Counted from the stretch's first letter, positions 25,937 to 34,724 are shown. The stretch is 64,000 nucleotides of DNA from Vibrio sp. VB16 (GCF_015594925.2 NZ_CP087590.1:1116001-1180000); one strand, 5' to 3'. Notes: generated by a model not told the origin, from the sequence alone. A program made the numbers and translations.

Positions 25937-26776
25937 CTAGAGAAGTCCAATATAATGACCACCAATACCGAACAGAATCATGAGGAAAATGATCTTAGTA
26001 GGGGATATGCCCTTCATTAGTAAGCGATACGTTAATATTACAAACATCAATGGTAAGATATTGGGTACTATCTTATCTAATAAATCGGTTTGAATATTGA
26101 ATGTAGTATCGGCATAACCTATTGTTGCAACAACGTTTAGCTTAACAAATTGAGCCGACATTGCTCCGATAACCATAATACCTATGATGGTAGCAGAACG
26201 AGCCATCGCAACCGTATGGTCTTTCATTTTCTCTAATGCTTTTAGTCCTGTGTTATATCCATACTTAAATAACGGTATCTGAACACTCAGACGGGTAACA
26301 TTTAATAATAAGAGATAGAAAACAGGTGCTAAAGCTACGTTATCCAATGCCAATGAGGCGGCAATTGCAGCACTGATTGGTTTGAGCGTTAAGTTAAACA
26401 TAGCGTCGCCAATTCCTGCAATTGGACCCATTGCTGCAACTTTAAACGCGCGAATTGTCTCCGCTTTTTGCTTACCTTGTTCCATGGCTAATACCACACC
26501 AAGAATGAAGGTCACTAAGTAAGTATGTGAGTTGAAAAAATCCATATGGCTGCGCATTGATTCGCCAAGTTTATCCTTCTCTTTATGAATATGTTTCAAT
26601 CCTGGAGAAATAGCCCACAAAAACCCACATGCTTGCATACGTTCATAGTTGAATGAAGCCTGAATGAATAATTGACGTAATAATATTTTACGCACTACTT
26701 TTTTTGGTAGAGTATTCGTCGTGTCGGCACTTTCGTGTTCATCAACCTGAGCATTTTGAGTTAGTTGTTCCGTCAT
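25937..26776 (-). CDS. PTS mannose-family EIID component
   Basis: Membrane subunit of the mannose-type permease, about 279 residues. VVRKILLRQLFIQASFNYERMQACGF near the N terminus and HMDFFNSHTYLVTFILGVVLAMEQ are EIID hallmarks, followed by AAMGPIAGIGDAMF and C-terminal helices. With EIIC it forms the sugar channel. I chose ATG 26776 because GGAGGA sits 8 nt upstream; the longer frame starts at a GTG inside the end of EIIC. Its start is 1 bp from the EIIC stop, so translation is coupled. Confidence 0.92.
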   Translation of the reverse strand: MTEQLTQNAQVDEHESADTTNTLPKKVVRKILLRQLFIQASFNYERMQACGFLWAISPGLKHIHKEKDKLGESMRSHMDFFNSHTYLVTFILGVVLAMEQGKQKAETIRAFKVAAMGPIAGIGDAMFNLTLKPISAAIAASLALDNVALAPVFYLLLLNVTRLSVQIPLFKYGYNTGLKALEKMKDHTVAMARSATIIGIMVIGAMSAQFVKLNVVATIGYADTTFNIQTDLLDKIVPNILPLMFVILTYRLLMKGISPTKIIFLMILFGIGGHYIGLL

Positions 26777-26777
26777 A

Positions 26778-27551
26778 TTAAATTCCTCCACCTTGGTTCT
26801 GGTTTGGTACAGTAACTGATTTGTTTTCTCCGATTTTTTGACGAGTCATATAATCGATAACAGCAATACACGTGGCAAAAATAGCAATAGCTAGAACCGG
26901 AAGGTTTAGATATGTCATGGCGGCAAAGCCAGCGATGAAATACGGAATGAACGCTTTTTTGAACATGACTTTCATAAGCATAGCGAAACCAAGAGCAGGC
27001 ATAAGACCACCAGCAATTTTCAAACCTGTAATAATACCTGCAGGTACGTATTGAATAATGGCATTGGCCACTTCTTCGCCAAAATAAACCGGCAACGCCG
27101 CTGTGACAAAGTAAAGTACACCTAAAGAGAGCATTCCAAGGTAGTTAATACGTGCTATGCCTTTATCATCCCCTTGAGCTGCTAGATCGTCTGCCTTGTG
27201 CATTAAGCCTGAGAAGACAGTAAATTGAAGTACAATCAGTTGCTGCATTAAGATTGCGAATGGAAGAGCAATACCAACGACAACTTCTGGAGAAAATCCA
27301 CCTTTTATAGCAAATGCAGTACCGACTACAGCGCCAATGGTTACGTTTGGTGGTTGTGCACCAGCGATTGGTACTAAACCAAGCCAAGCCAATTCCAAAG
27401 CCGCACCTACGGCTAATCCAGTCTGATAATCGCCCATAATGAGCCCTACAACCGGGCCTGTTACAATAGGACGCCCAATGTAAAATTGACCGCTATAAAA
27501 GTCGACACCTGCAATAGCAGCCCACAACCCAATTAAAATTAGTTCAAACAT
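26778..27551 (-). CDS. PTS mannose-family EIIC component
   Basis: Polytopic sugar channel of 257 residues. The N terminus (ELILIGLWAAIAGVDFYSGQFYIGRPIVTGPVVGLIMGD) is the classic EIIC-Man start, and ALELAWLGLVPIAGAQPPNVTIGAVVGTAFAI is the substrate-site segment, with AQPPN typical of AgaW/aminosugar-type members. The start ATG lies 3 bp after the EIIB stop. In glycosaminoglycan-utilising Firmicutes the same PTS family imports unsaturated disaccharides, which is relevant given the divergent PL8-type lyase. The specificity here is not proven. Confidence 0.92.
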   Translation of the reverse strand: MFELILIGLWAAIAGVDFYSGQFYIGRPIVTGPVVGLIMGDYQTGLAVGAALELAWLGLVPIAGAQPPNVTIGAVVGTAFAIKGGFSPEVVVGIALPFAILMQQLIVLQFTVFSGLMHKADDLAAQGDDKGIARINYLGMLSLGVLYFVTAALPVYFGEEVANAIIQYVPAGIITGLKIAGGLMPALGFAMLMKVMFKKAFIPYFIAGFAAMTYLNLPVLAIAIFATCIAVIDYMTRQKIGENKSVTVPNQNQGGGI

Positions 27552-27554
27552 TTG

Positions 27555-28037
27555 CTATCCCTTATATGCATCATGTAATTGAAATATATCTAGTTTATCC
27601 TCATGGGGCATTCGCTGAATCGCAAAACGCACACCAAGTTCTCGCAGGCGTTCAAATGCCTGCATGTCTTCATCATCAACAGATACCGTGATGTGGATCT
27701 GTTTCTTTCCTTCAGAGAAGTGCATGTTACCTATGTTGATATCGTTTAAAGGTACTCCTCCTTCAACAAGTCGCACCACATCTTGTGGTGTTCTTACAAC
27801 CAACATGATTTTTTGTTCGGGAGAGGCTTTGTGGATAATATCGACTGTTTTTTGTACGGAGAAAAACCGTACTCCCATATTACCAGCCGACATTGTCATT
27901 AAGTCTTGTTGCATTTGGTCTTCTGCTACGTCGTCATTTACGATAACGATTAGGTTTGCTTCAGCATGATGACTCCAGGCTACTGCAACCTGCCCATGCA
28001 ACAATCGATTATCGACTCGCGTTAAATTGATGCCCAT
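27555..28037 (-). CDS. PTS mannose-family EIIB component
   Basis: Cytoplasmic phosphotransfer domain of 160 residues. LTRVDNRLLHGQVAVAW holds the phosphorylated His14, as in AgaV/ManX EIIB. VVRTPQDVVRLVEGGVPLNDINIGNMH is also characteristic. The product phosphorylates sugar during transport, normally at C6 of the incoming hexose. It follows the murQ-like gene by 39 bp, so murQ-EIIB-EIIC-EIID-EIIA form one operon reading away from the lyase. Confidence 0.92.
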   Translation of the reverse strand: MGINLTRVDNRLLHGQVAVAWSHHAEANLIVIVNDDVAEDQMQQDLMTMSAGNMGVRFFSVQKTVDIIHKASPEQKIMLVVRTPQDVVRLVEGGVPLNDINIGNMHFSEGKKQIHITVSVDDEDMQAFERLRELGVRFAIQRMPHEDKLDIFQLHDAYKG

Positions 28038-28076
28038 TTGTTGTTCTCTCTTTCCATGTTTAGGTTATTGGTTAAA

Positions 28077-29006
28077 TTACTGCTTGGCTTTTAATAATTG
28101 TTTTACGTTTAATAGTTGCTCATCAAATGTTTCAAATTCACTTTTTACACATGTTAAAGCTTGTAGATAAGAAAGCTCCCCTAAGCACATTAGTGCGGCT
28201 ATTCTCGGTTTATATTGTGATTTTTCGAGGAATTCTCTCGCTTTTTCTAAAGATATTTCACAAATTGATGCGACGATATTTTCGGCACGATAGATTAGTT
28301 TTTCGTTGTTTGCGACCAGATCAATCATCTGATTGTTATAAACTTTACCAAGACGAATCATGGTTGTAGTACTTATCATACCAAGTAACATTTTTTGAGC
28401 GGTACCACTCTTCATTCGGGAGGAGCCCGTGAGGATTTCTGCACCTACATCTGGCGTAATAGCGATTGTGGCCTCACGTTCCATTTCACACGGCCCGCGT
28501 GTGCAAATTGCGATCGTCAAACATCCCATGCGATTGGCGTACTTCAATGCTGAAAGTGCGAATGGTGTTCGGCCACTCGCAGAGATACCAATCACTACAT
28601 CTTTATTGGTCATATTGCGTTCTTGCAATGCGCAAACAGACAGGGTTTCGCTATCTTCAACACTTTCTACTGCAGCTAACATCGCGTCTAAACCACCTGC
28701 AATAATCGACTGAACCAGTTCTGGGCTAGTACCAAACGTAGGGGGACATTCAGCACTATCCAGAACGGCCAGGCGACCACTCGTGCCGGCGCCGACATAA
28801 AAAATGCGACCACCATTGAGAAGTTGAACACAAATTGCGTTTACGGCTTTTTCTACCATATGAAGATGTTGTTCAATAACACATGCAACAGTCTTATCGT
28901 TATCATTTATTTTATTTAAAATTTGTATTGTACTTTTTTGAGAAAGGTCGAAATCTCGTGTATTGACTTCATTTTGTATCAATGCATCAATATTTTTGTC
29001 GCGCAT
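28077..29006 (-). CDS. murQ: MurQ-like N-acetylmuramic acid 6-phosphate etherase
   Basis: SIS-domain lyase of 309 residues, close in length to E. coli MurQ (298). MurQ eliminates D-lactate from C3 of MurNAc-6-phosphate and rehydrates the product to GlcNAc-6-phosphate. Sugar-phosphate motif VGAGTSGRLAVLD is followed by SAECPP with Glu86 and AVESVED with Glu117. Their spacing (31) equals that of the E. coli catalytic pair Glu83/Glu114. EILTGSSRMKSGTAQK is also conserved. I chose ATG 29006, which has AAGGAAG upstream; the TTG at 29033 lacks support. No murP is present; instead it heads a mannose-type PTS operon divergent from a polysaccharide lyase. The true substrate may not be MurNAc-6P. Confidence 0.85.
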   Translation of the reverse strand: MRDKNIDALIQNEVNTRDFDLSQKSTIQILNKINDNDKTVACVIEQHLHMVEKAVNAICVQLLNGGRIFYVGAGTSGRLAVLDSAECPPTFGTSPELVQSIIAGGLDAMLAAVESVEDSETLSVCALQERNMTNKDVVIGISASGRTPFALSALKYANRMGCLTIAICTRGPCEMEREATIAITPDVGAEILTGSSRMKSGTAQKMLLGMISTTTMIRLGKVYNNQMIDLVANNEKLIYRAENIVASICEISLEKAREFLEKSQYKPRIAALMCLGELSYLQALTCVKSEFETFDEQLLNVKQLLKAKQ

Positions 29007-29048
29007 AAAAAGCTTCCTTATAAATAAACCCAAACCAATCGTAATGAC

Positions 29049-29157
29049 AGTACTTTAATTCATTCGATAAATGTAATGAAAGTACTTTTTGTAAAATATT
29101 GACAAAAATGAGAGTAATGTAACGTAAATACATATATTATATTGACAATAGTACTTT
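29049..29157. promoter_or_regulatory. Divergent control region with three AGTACTTT motifs
   Basis: AGTACTTT occurs at 29049-29056, 29081-29088 and 29150-29157, between murQ and the lyase gene. The first two form part of a longer dyad (AGTACTTTAATTCATT against AATGAAAGTACT). The third lies between a TTGACA (29142-29147) and a weak -10 on the plus strand. These are candidate operators for the RpiR-type regulator. Assignment is by position only. Confidence 0.45.
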
Positions 29158-29368
29158 GGCTACATAAAAAGAGAATGGTTGCATACGATTTGTAAATGAA
29201 TGTCTTGAGTTCTATCAACAGACTTAATTTATTTGCTGCTGTAAATATCGCACAACTCAAAAGTAGATTTTCATAGATTGCTGATAGGGGGGCTCTATTG
29301 ATGCGCAGCCAATTTCTGGAGATTAACGTCTATTCCTTTTATCCCAAATAGGGTTAAGGTAGTAAAGC

Positions 29369-32300
29369 ATGAAAATAAGAAGTGTATTACAACAGAGTAT
29401 ACTAGCAATGATGCTCGGGGCTTTGGTTACTCCAGTATCAATAGCGAGTATGAGCGTAAGCTCGGTTATTCCAGAAAAAAATGCAGAGGTCGTAGGCAAT
29501 AGTGTAATAGATGGTATTGCATTAGAGATGGCCGATTACATCGACAAAACCCATAGTAGTACGACAGATGTGAGTGCATGGATAGTGCCTATATCTAAAG
29601 GCGGTTTGTTTGACCCTGAAACCGGGAAATGGTCAGATATTGATTATACCTATTCCACTTCAGCTGCATTTTCGGTAACAGACCATCTTGATCGTTTGTT
29701 AATGCTAGCGCGAAGTTATACCAACGTGAGATCTATTGAAAATAATAACCCAGCTATATTGTCGGTTCTTTCATCAGGCATGAAGTCTTTTGCGCAAGCA
29801 GAATACTCGCACAGTGGTTGGTGGTTTAATTATATTGGTATTCCTCAACGTGTTGGAGAGTTATTGGTTTATATTAAAGCTAAGAATATCCCAGTTAATC
29901 AAGCGGATTATCAAGCCTTAGTGGATGCTAAATATCTCAATGTTCGTAGCCATTGGAGTTATGGTAGAGGGGCGAATGCGATTGATATTTCTATTGCTAA
30001 TATGTATAGCGGCGTTGTAAGAAATAATGAAAAACGTTTAAGTTATTACGTCAATGAAGCACTTAATGAAATTGGTCGTTCTGGAATTGGTATCAACGCA
30101 GATAACAGTTTTTTTGCTCATGGTCCAATGCTCAATACTAACTCTTATGGTTGGGTGTTGGTGATGCGAACGTTGCAAGTTGAAAATTTCACCCGTAATT
30201 ACTTTACAATGGCGGCAAATAGCCAAAGTGTATTGGAAAGCTTCATGGATCAGGGAGTCTATCCTACATTCAGAGGACGATACCACGATTATTTAACTGG
30301 TGGGCGTGGCGGGGTATCACGTGAAGGTAATTTAGGAAGAGGTTTCTCTACCTATACATTAGCGCGGCTTAACCCTGATAGGGCAGAGCACTTTAATTTG
30401 GTTAATCAAGTGACGAGTGGCCTTGTTGACTCAGATAAAATGCCTTACCGTGGTGCTAAGGCATATTGGAACAGTGACTACCTACTCAAGAATGAGCAAG
30501 CTTATCAGTACTCAGCATTAACTCACTCGCCGCGAACACTGAAGATAGAGCAAATTAATGCGGAAAATTTATTGGGCTCACTTATGTCTATGGGTTCTCA
30601 CTCTATACGTGTTTCTGGCGATGAGTACTTTGATATTTTTCCACTTTGGGATTGGTTGAAAATTCCGGGAGTGACTGGCAGAGAAGGTCAAGAAATGAGT
30701 GTGACTTCCGGCGCTAGGGGGATTGATTTCTCTGGAGTGATGTCAACTGGGAACCAAGCCATAATGGTTCATAGTCAGAATAAACTTGATGTTGTAGTCA
30801 AAAAAGCAAACTTTGTCTTTGATGATGTAATTATTGCTATCGCGTCAGAAGTGACTGCAACTGAAGATGGTAAAGTAACCACTTCTCTTGATCAAAGTTG
30901 GTTCCGCGATGAAGTCAAAATTGGTCTCACAAATGGCGATTCGGATGAAATTGAAACGGGCTCTTACAGTTATAATGGAGATAATCTGGCGTATGTGCTG
31001 CACAACGGAATCGCTTATATGCCGTTGGATAGCAATACATTCAACGTTAGTGTTGAAGATCGCACGAGCCAATGGACCAAGGTTAACTCATCTCAAAGCA
31101 ACCGAGATGTAACCGGTACCGTATTTAGTGCTTGGATTGACCATGGTAATTACCCAAGCAACGATACATTCAGTTACGCTATTTATCCGGGAGTCTCTGC
31201 TGATACGGTCGCTGACTTAAGTCCTCGTAGTCGATTCGATACTTATCAAGAAGGGGATACATTGGCGGTTTATGATAAACGAGATGATGTACTTCAGGTT
31301 GTGTTAAGAGAAGCAGGACAATGGAATAATGACGAATTGACATTGGTATCCGATCAAGTGGGTATGTTCATTGTTACCTCAGCAAGCTCTTCGACACCAA
31401 CACTGTATTTTGCGGACCCGGATCAAGCTTATACTTTGGCCTCGGTAAGTTTGTATAATACGCATGGTAGTGCTTCTATTCAATTGACTAAGCCTGACTA
31501 TAAGTCGACGAATGTATCATCGGCTGCTCTGAATATAGCGGAGACGGAGCTTCAGTATGACTTAGAGCTTTATGCATCGGCCGATACATTTGTTCGCTAT
31601 GGTGGATATTCAGATGAGAACTATGGCACTTCTGAGAGACTTGCGGTAAAGGCAGATTCAAATTCCGCCTTCCGTCGTCATGTTTTTCTTAAATTCCCTA
31701 TCGATACAGTCAATACTGCTGCGCTTAATAGCGCAATGCTCGAACTATCAGTGTTCAATATTGGTAGCCCTCAACCCGTTATTGCCTATTTATTGAATGA
31801 CAATTCATGGGATGAGTTCAGCATAGTTGCGAATTCAGCTCCAGCTGCCGGGGAGCAAATATCAAGTGCACTGGTAGATAATGGTACATTTAAATGGGAC
31901 CTATCAGATGTTATTCGTACGGCTAAAGAACAAGGTGAGTCAGCAATTAGCCTGAAACTAGGAGTGGCAAATAACGGTACTAATAACTGGGTTACCTTTA
32001 ATAGTAAAGAAAGTTCAGCGACGGCTCCAGTGATTAATATTGATTACAATGCACAAGAAAATCAGGTGGTAACCAGCTCTGACGCATTTGTTCAAGGTGG
32101 TAGTTCAGCTAATCTTAATTTCGGGCAAGATAGTCGTTTGATAGTTAAGTTGGATCCAAATTCAACAAGCCTTACACGTGAAACTTTTCTTAAATTCCCA
32201 ATAAGTAACCTTGAAAGTGATGGATTGAGTCTTGTAGAAATTGATTTACAAGTAAAAGGTATTGGCGCTGCAATGACACTTAATGTTGAGCAGGTTAGCT

Positions 32301-32557
32301 CTGAATGGAGCGAAGATAATGTGACGTTCAATAGTGCGGTTGATGGAACTGAGCTGGTTGTTTCGGTTCCTTTAGTAACAACAGATCAGAGTGTAAAGGT
32401 AAATATTACTGATATGGTCAAAGCCGCTATTATAAAAAACAAACAGGAAATATCACTCAGGCTTTATAGCGTAGATGAAGGCGGTACTAAATATGCCACT
32501 TTCTACAGTAAAGAGAGTGACGAAAAAGCACCAACGTTAATCAGTACACATTATTGA
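29369..32557 (+). CDS. Secreted PL8-type polysaccharide lyase with two DNRLRE/CBM96-like domains
   Basis: Exported enzyme of 1062 residues. A signal peptide covers about 1-27. The N-terminal alpha/alpha toroid carries PL8 (hyaluronate/chondroitin/xanthan lyase) signatures: WWFNYIGIP at 151-159, GRGANAID around Asn203, DNSFFAHGPMLNTNSYG with His251 and Tyr260, and FRGRY around Arg302/304. The His-Tyr spacing of 9 and the Asn position match the known Asn-His-Tyr machinery. A beta-sandwich region follows (about 390-720). Two homologous C-terminal modules (about 730-895 and 897-1062) begin with YASADTFVRYGG and TSSDAFVQGG and resemble DNRLRE/CBM96 domains. The substrate is unknown. Divergent from the PTS-murQ operon. 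Confidence 0.82.
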   Translation: MKIRSVLQQSILAMMLGALVTPVSIASMSVSSVIPEKNAEVVGNSVIDGIALEMADYIDKTHSSTTDVSAWIVPISKGGLFDPETGKWSDIDYTYSTSAAFSVTDHLDRLLMLARSYTNVRSIENNNPAILSVLSSGMKSFAQAEYSHSGWWFNYIGIPQRVGELLVYIKAKNIPVNQADYQALVDAKYLNVRSHWSYGRGANAIDISIANMYSGVVRNNEKRLSYYVNEALNEIGRSGIGINADNSFFAHGPMLNTNSYGWVLVMRTLQVENFTRNYFTMAANSQSVLESFMDQGVYPTFRGRYHDYLTGGRGGVSREGNLGRGFSTYTLARLNPDRAEHFNLVNQVTSGLVDSDKMPYRGAKAYWNSDYLLKNEQAYQYSALTHSPRTLKIEQINAENLLGSLMSMGSHSIRVSGDEYFDIFPLWDWLKIPGVTGREGQEMSVTSGARGIDFSGVMSTGNQAIMVHSQNKLDVVVKKANFVFDDVIIAIASEVTATEDGKVTTSLDQSWFRDEVKIGLTNGDSDEIETGSYSYNGDNLAYVLHNGIAYMPLDSNTFNVSVEDRTSQWTKVNSSQSNRDVTGTVFSAWIDHGNYPSNDTFSYAIYPGVSADTVADLSPRSRFDTYQEGDTLAVYDKRDDVLQVVLREAGQWNNDELTLVSDQVGMFIVTSASSSTPTLYFADPDQAYTLASVSLYNTHGSASIQLTKPDYKSTNVSSAALNIAETELQYDLELYASADTFVRYGGYSDENYGTSERLAVKADSNSAFRRHVFLKFPIDTVNTAALNSAMLELSVFNIGSPQPVIAYLLNDNSWDEFSIVANSAPAAGEQISSALVDNGTFKWDLSDVIRTAKEQGESAISLKLGVANNGTNNWVTFNSKESSATAPVINIDYNAQENQVVTSSDAFVQGGSSANLNFGQDSRLIVKLDPNSTSLTRETFLKFPISNLESDGLSLVEIDLQVKGIGAAMTLNVEQVSSEWSEDNVTFNSAVDGTELVVSVPLVTTDQSVKVNITDMVKAAIIKNKQEISLRLYSVDEGGTKYATFYSKESDEKAPTLISTHY

Positions 32558-32642
32558 GTTTTAGCCAAAACAATCTAACAGACATCTTATGATGTTTGTT
32601 GAATAAACTCACCGATATAATTTGTATTTTTTTTGTTAATAA

Positions 32643-32664
32643 AAAGGTCGCATTAGCGACCTTT
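32643..32664. terminator. Bidirectional terminator between the lyase and a convergent gene
   Basis: AAAGGTCGC (32643-32651) pairs with GCGACCTTT (32656-32664) around an ATTA loop. AAAAA on its left gives a T run for the minus-strand gene, so it mainly serves the gene at 32683. Confidence 0.75.
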
Positions 32665-32682
32665 CAAATAAAAATAAAAGGA

Positions 32683-33444
32683 TTACCACTTTTTCTTTTC
32701 GCCAAATAAAGCTTCCATATCGCTGTCGCGTTCTTTTTCTTCTTGAGCAACAAGGTTTGCATTCTGACTTTTTTTGTTTTTATCTAACTCATTCAACATA
32801 CCCTGTAACTTTTCGCGTGCCTTAGTAGAGTATGCGTCGTTCTTAGACATCAAAATATCGATAGCTTTGTTGAGTAGTTGTCTTGCGGTTCCTGTCTGGC
32901 CGCGAACAACGGCCTCATTGGCTCGCTTAATGACATTCTCAATGTTTATCCGCAGTTGAATCGTCTCCAATCGAGAGTTTTCAGCGACGTAACCTTGAGT
33001 ATTGAAGCGACCTTTATTGTGTTCGCTTCGAATAGTATCTTTTAGGCGTTTAACAAGCTTTAACATGACGATTGCTTGTTTATCACTACTAGGAACCTTG
33101 AAGTTTGTACTCTCTCCACTCGTGTAGTTGTTTCTCAATGCTTGAATTTGATGCTTAATATTCTCGATACGTTGAGCGAGTTGCTTGTTTTTTGGATCAA
33201 GCATAAACATGTTTTCTAATGCATCCAAAATTCGACTGTTTAGGCAGATCAATAAGTCTTGGCTATAGGGTAGATGATGAGCATTACCGATAAGATCTTC
33301 GGTGGCATCAATAATCGCGAGATAGCGCGATGATTCGACCTTTCGAGAGGACTCAATCTTTGCATTATATTGCAACATAACGTTATAGCCGATGACCATA
33401 ATCAGCAATATTGCAACGAGGATAACAATTAGACCAATATTCAT
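32683..33444 (-). CDS. Conserved membrane-anchored coiled-coil protein, unknown function
   Basis: 253 residues. One N-terminal transmembrane helix (about 3-26, GLIVILVAILLIMVIGYNVML), then a largely helical, charged cytoplasmic part with heptad-like segments (RIENIKHQIQALRNNY, RLETIQLRINIENVIKRANEAVVRG, LQGMLNELDKNKKSQNANLVAQEEKE), ending MEALFGEKKKW. I recognise it only as a type of hypothetical protein found in vibrios. The segment GQTGTARQLLNKAIDIL is TPR-like. It is monocistronic, next to cysB, with a strong terminator. No enzymatic motif is visible. Confidence 0.7.
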   Translation of the reverse strand: MNIGLIVILVAILLIMVIGYNVMLQYNAKIESSRKVESSRYLAIIDATEDLIGNAHHLPYSQDLLICLNSRILDALENMFMLDPKNKQLAQRIENIKHQIQALRNNYTSGESTNFKVPSSDKQAIVMLKLVKRLKDTIRSEHNKGRFNTQGYVAENSRLETIQLRINIENVIKRANEAVVRGQTGTARQLLNKAIDILMSKNDAYSTKAREKLQGMLNELDKNKKSQNANLVAQEEKERDSDMEALFGEKKKW

Positions 33445-33684
33445 AAACTTATATCTATCAGGTGGAGAATCAAACTATAGACAGCATACACTAATCTATA
33501 AGGGGTCAATAGTCGTATTGACGATGAACATAATTATTAACGTTAAGTTTGCGATTGGTAATAAAAATCGATATATATCGCCAAAAATTGTGTGTTTGAT
33601 TGCAAATAACACCATTAAGCGATTAATCTTGCGACAGATTATTTCGATCGCTATGCATTTTCACTATCAATTTTTATGATTAAA

Positions 33685-33720
33685 CGTTATAACTATTATT
33701 TATAACCTTTGATTATAACG
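33685..33720. promoter_or_regulatory. Dyad upstream of cysB, possible CysB autoregulatory site
   Basis: CGTTATAA (33685-33692) and TTATAACG (33713-33720) are exact inverted copies 20 bp apart, with a third TTATAACC (33700-33707) between them, ending 29 bp before the cysB start. LysR-type regulators often repress their own gene from such sites. The remaining ~240 bp of this gap show nothing clear. Confidence 0.4.
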
Positions 33721-33749
33721 ATAGACGGTAAAGGAATACAGGTAACATA

Positions 33750-34724
33750 ATGAAGTTACAGCAGCTAAGGTATATTGTTGAAGTCGTGAATCACAATCTC
33801 AATGTGTCCGCGACAGCAGAAAGTCTTTATACTTCTCAACCCGGTATTAGTAAACAAGTACGTTTGCTGGAAGATGAGCTTGGTATTCAAATATTTGAAC
33901 GCAGTGGTAAGCACTTAACTCAAGTGACAACGGCTGGTGTCGATATTGTAAGAATTTCAAGAGAAATTCTTTCACGTGTAGATGGTATCAAATCGGTTGC
34001 GAGTGAGCACACTAACCCGGAAATGGGTACGTTAAATATTTCAACGACGCATACTCAAGCTCGTTATGCCTTGCCTGATGTTATCAAAGGTTTTACTGCT
34101 CGATACCCTAAAGTTTCTTTGCATATGCATCAAGGGACACCTTCACAAATGTCAGAGGCTGTTGCGAAAGGAACAGCCAATTTTGCTATAGCGACAGAAG
34201 CCCTGCACCTTTATCATGATGCCATCATGCTGCCTTGTTATCATTGGAATCGATCTATTGTAGTGACAAAAGATCACCCATTAGCACAAAAATCATCGCT
34301 GACGATTGAAGATCTGGCTGCTTTTTCACTTGTGACTTATGTCTTTGGTTTCACAGGTCGTTCTGAACTAGACACGGCCTTCGATACAGCAGGTCTAACA
34401 CCTAAAATTGTCTTTACCGCAACCGATGCTGATGTCATAAAAACTTATGTTAGAATGGGCATTGGTGTAGGTGTTATCGCGAGTATGGCGATTGATCAAA
34501 TTCAAGATACCGATTTAGTTGTTATCGATGCCAGCCATATCTTTGGGTCTAGTACGACAAGTATTGGTTTTAGGCGTGGGACCTTCTTACGTGCTTACAT
34601 GTTTGATTTTATGGAGCGTTTTGCACCGCATCTTACTCGCCCAGTCGTTGAACAGGCTATATCACTAAGAAATAATGTCGAAATTGAAGAGATGTTTAAA
34701 GATATAAACCTACCAATACGGTAA
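33750..34724 (+). CDS. cysB: LysR-type regulator CysB
   Basis: Activator of sulfate assimilation and cysteine biosynthesis genes, responding to N-acetylserine/O-acetylserine and thiosulfate. 324 residues, the same as E. coli CysB. The N-terminal winged helix (MKLQQLRYIVEVVNHNLNVSATAESLYTSQPGISKQV) is nearly that of E. coli. ISTTHTQARYALPDVIKGF and the GIGVGVIASMAI segments line the effector pocket. It appears monocistronic, with a methyltransferase gene 51 bp downstream. Confidence 0.97.
   Translation: MKLQQLRYIVEVVNHNLNVSATAESLYTSQPGISKQVRLLEDELGIQIFERSGKHLTQVTTAGVDIVRISREILSRVDGIKSVASEHTNPEMGTLNISTTHTQARYALPDVIKGFTARYPKVSLHMHQGTPSQMSEAVAKGTANFAIATEALHLYHDAIMLPCYHWNRSIVVTKDHPLAQKSSLTIEDLAAFSLVTYVFGFTGRSELDTAFDTAGLTPKIVFTATDADVIKTYVRMGIGVGVIASMAIDQIQDTDLVVIDASHIFGSSTTSIGFRRGTFLRAYMFDFMERFAPHLTRPVVEQAISLRNNVEIEEMFKDINLPIR

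Noticed and set aside
28077..29006. Simple assignment of the locus to peptidoglycan MurNAc recycling
   Set aside because: Not fully excluded, but no MurP, AmpG or NagZ-like gene is here and the operon diverges from a polysaccharide lyase, so I did not adopt it as the only explanation.
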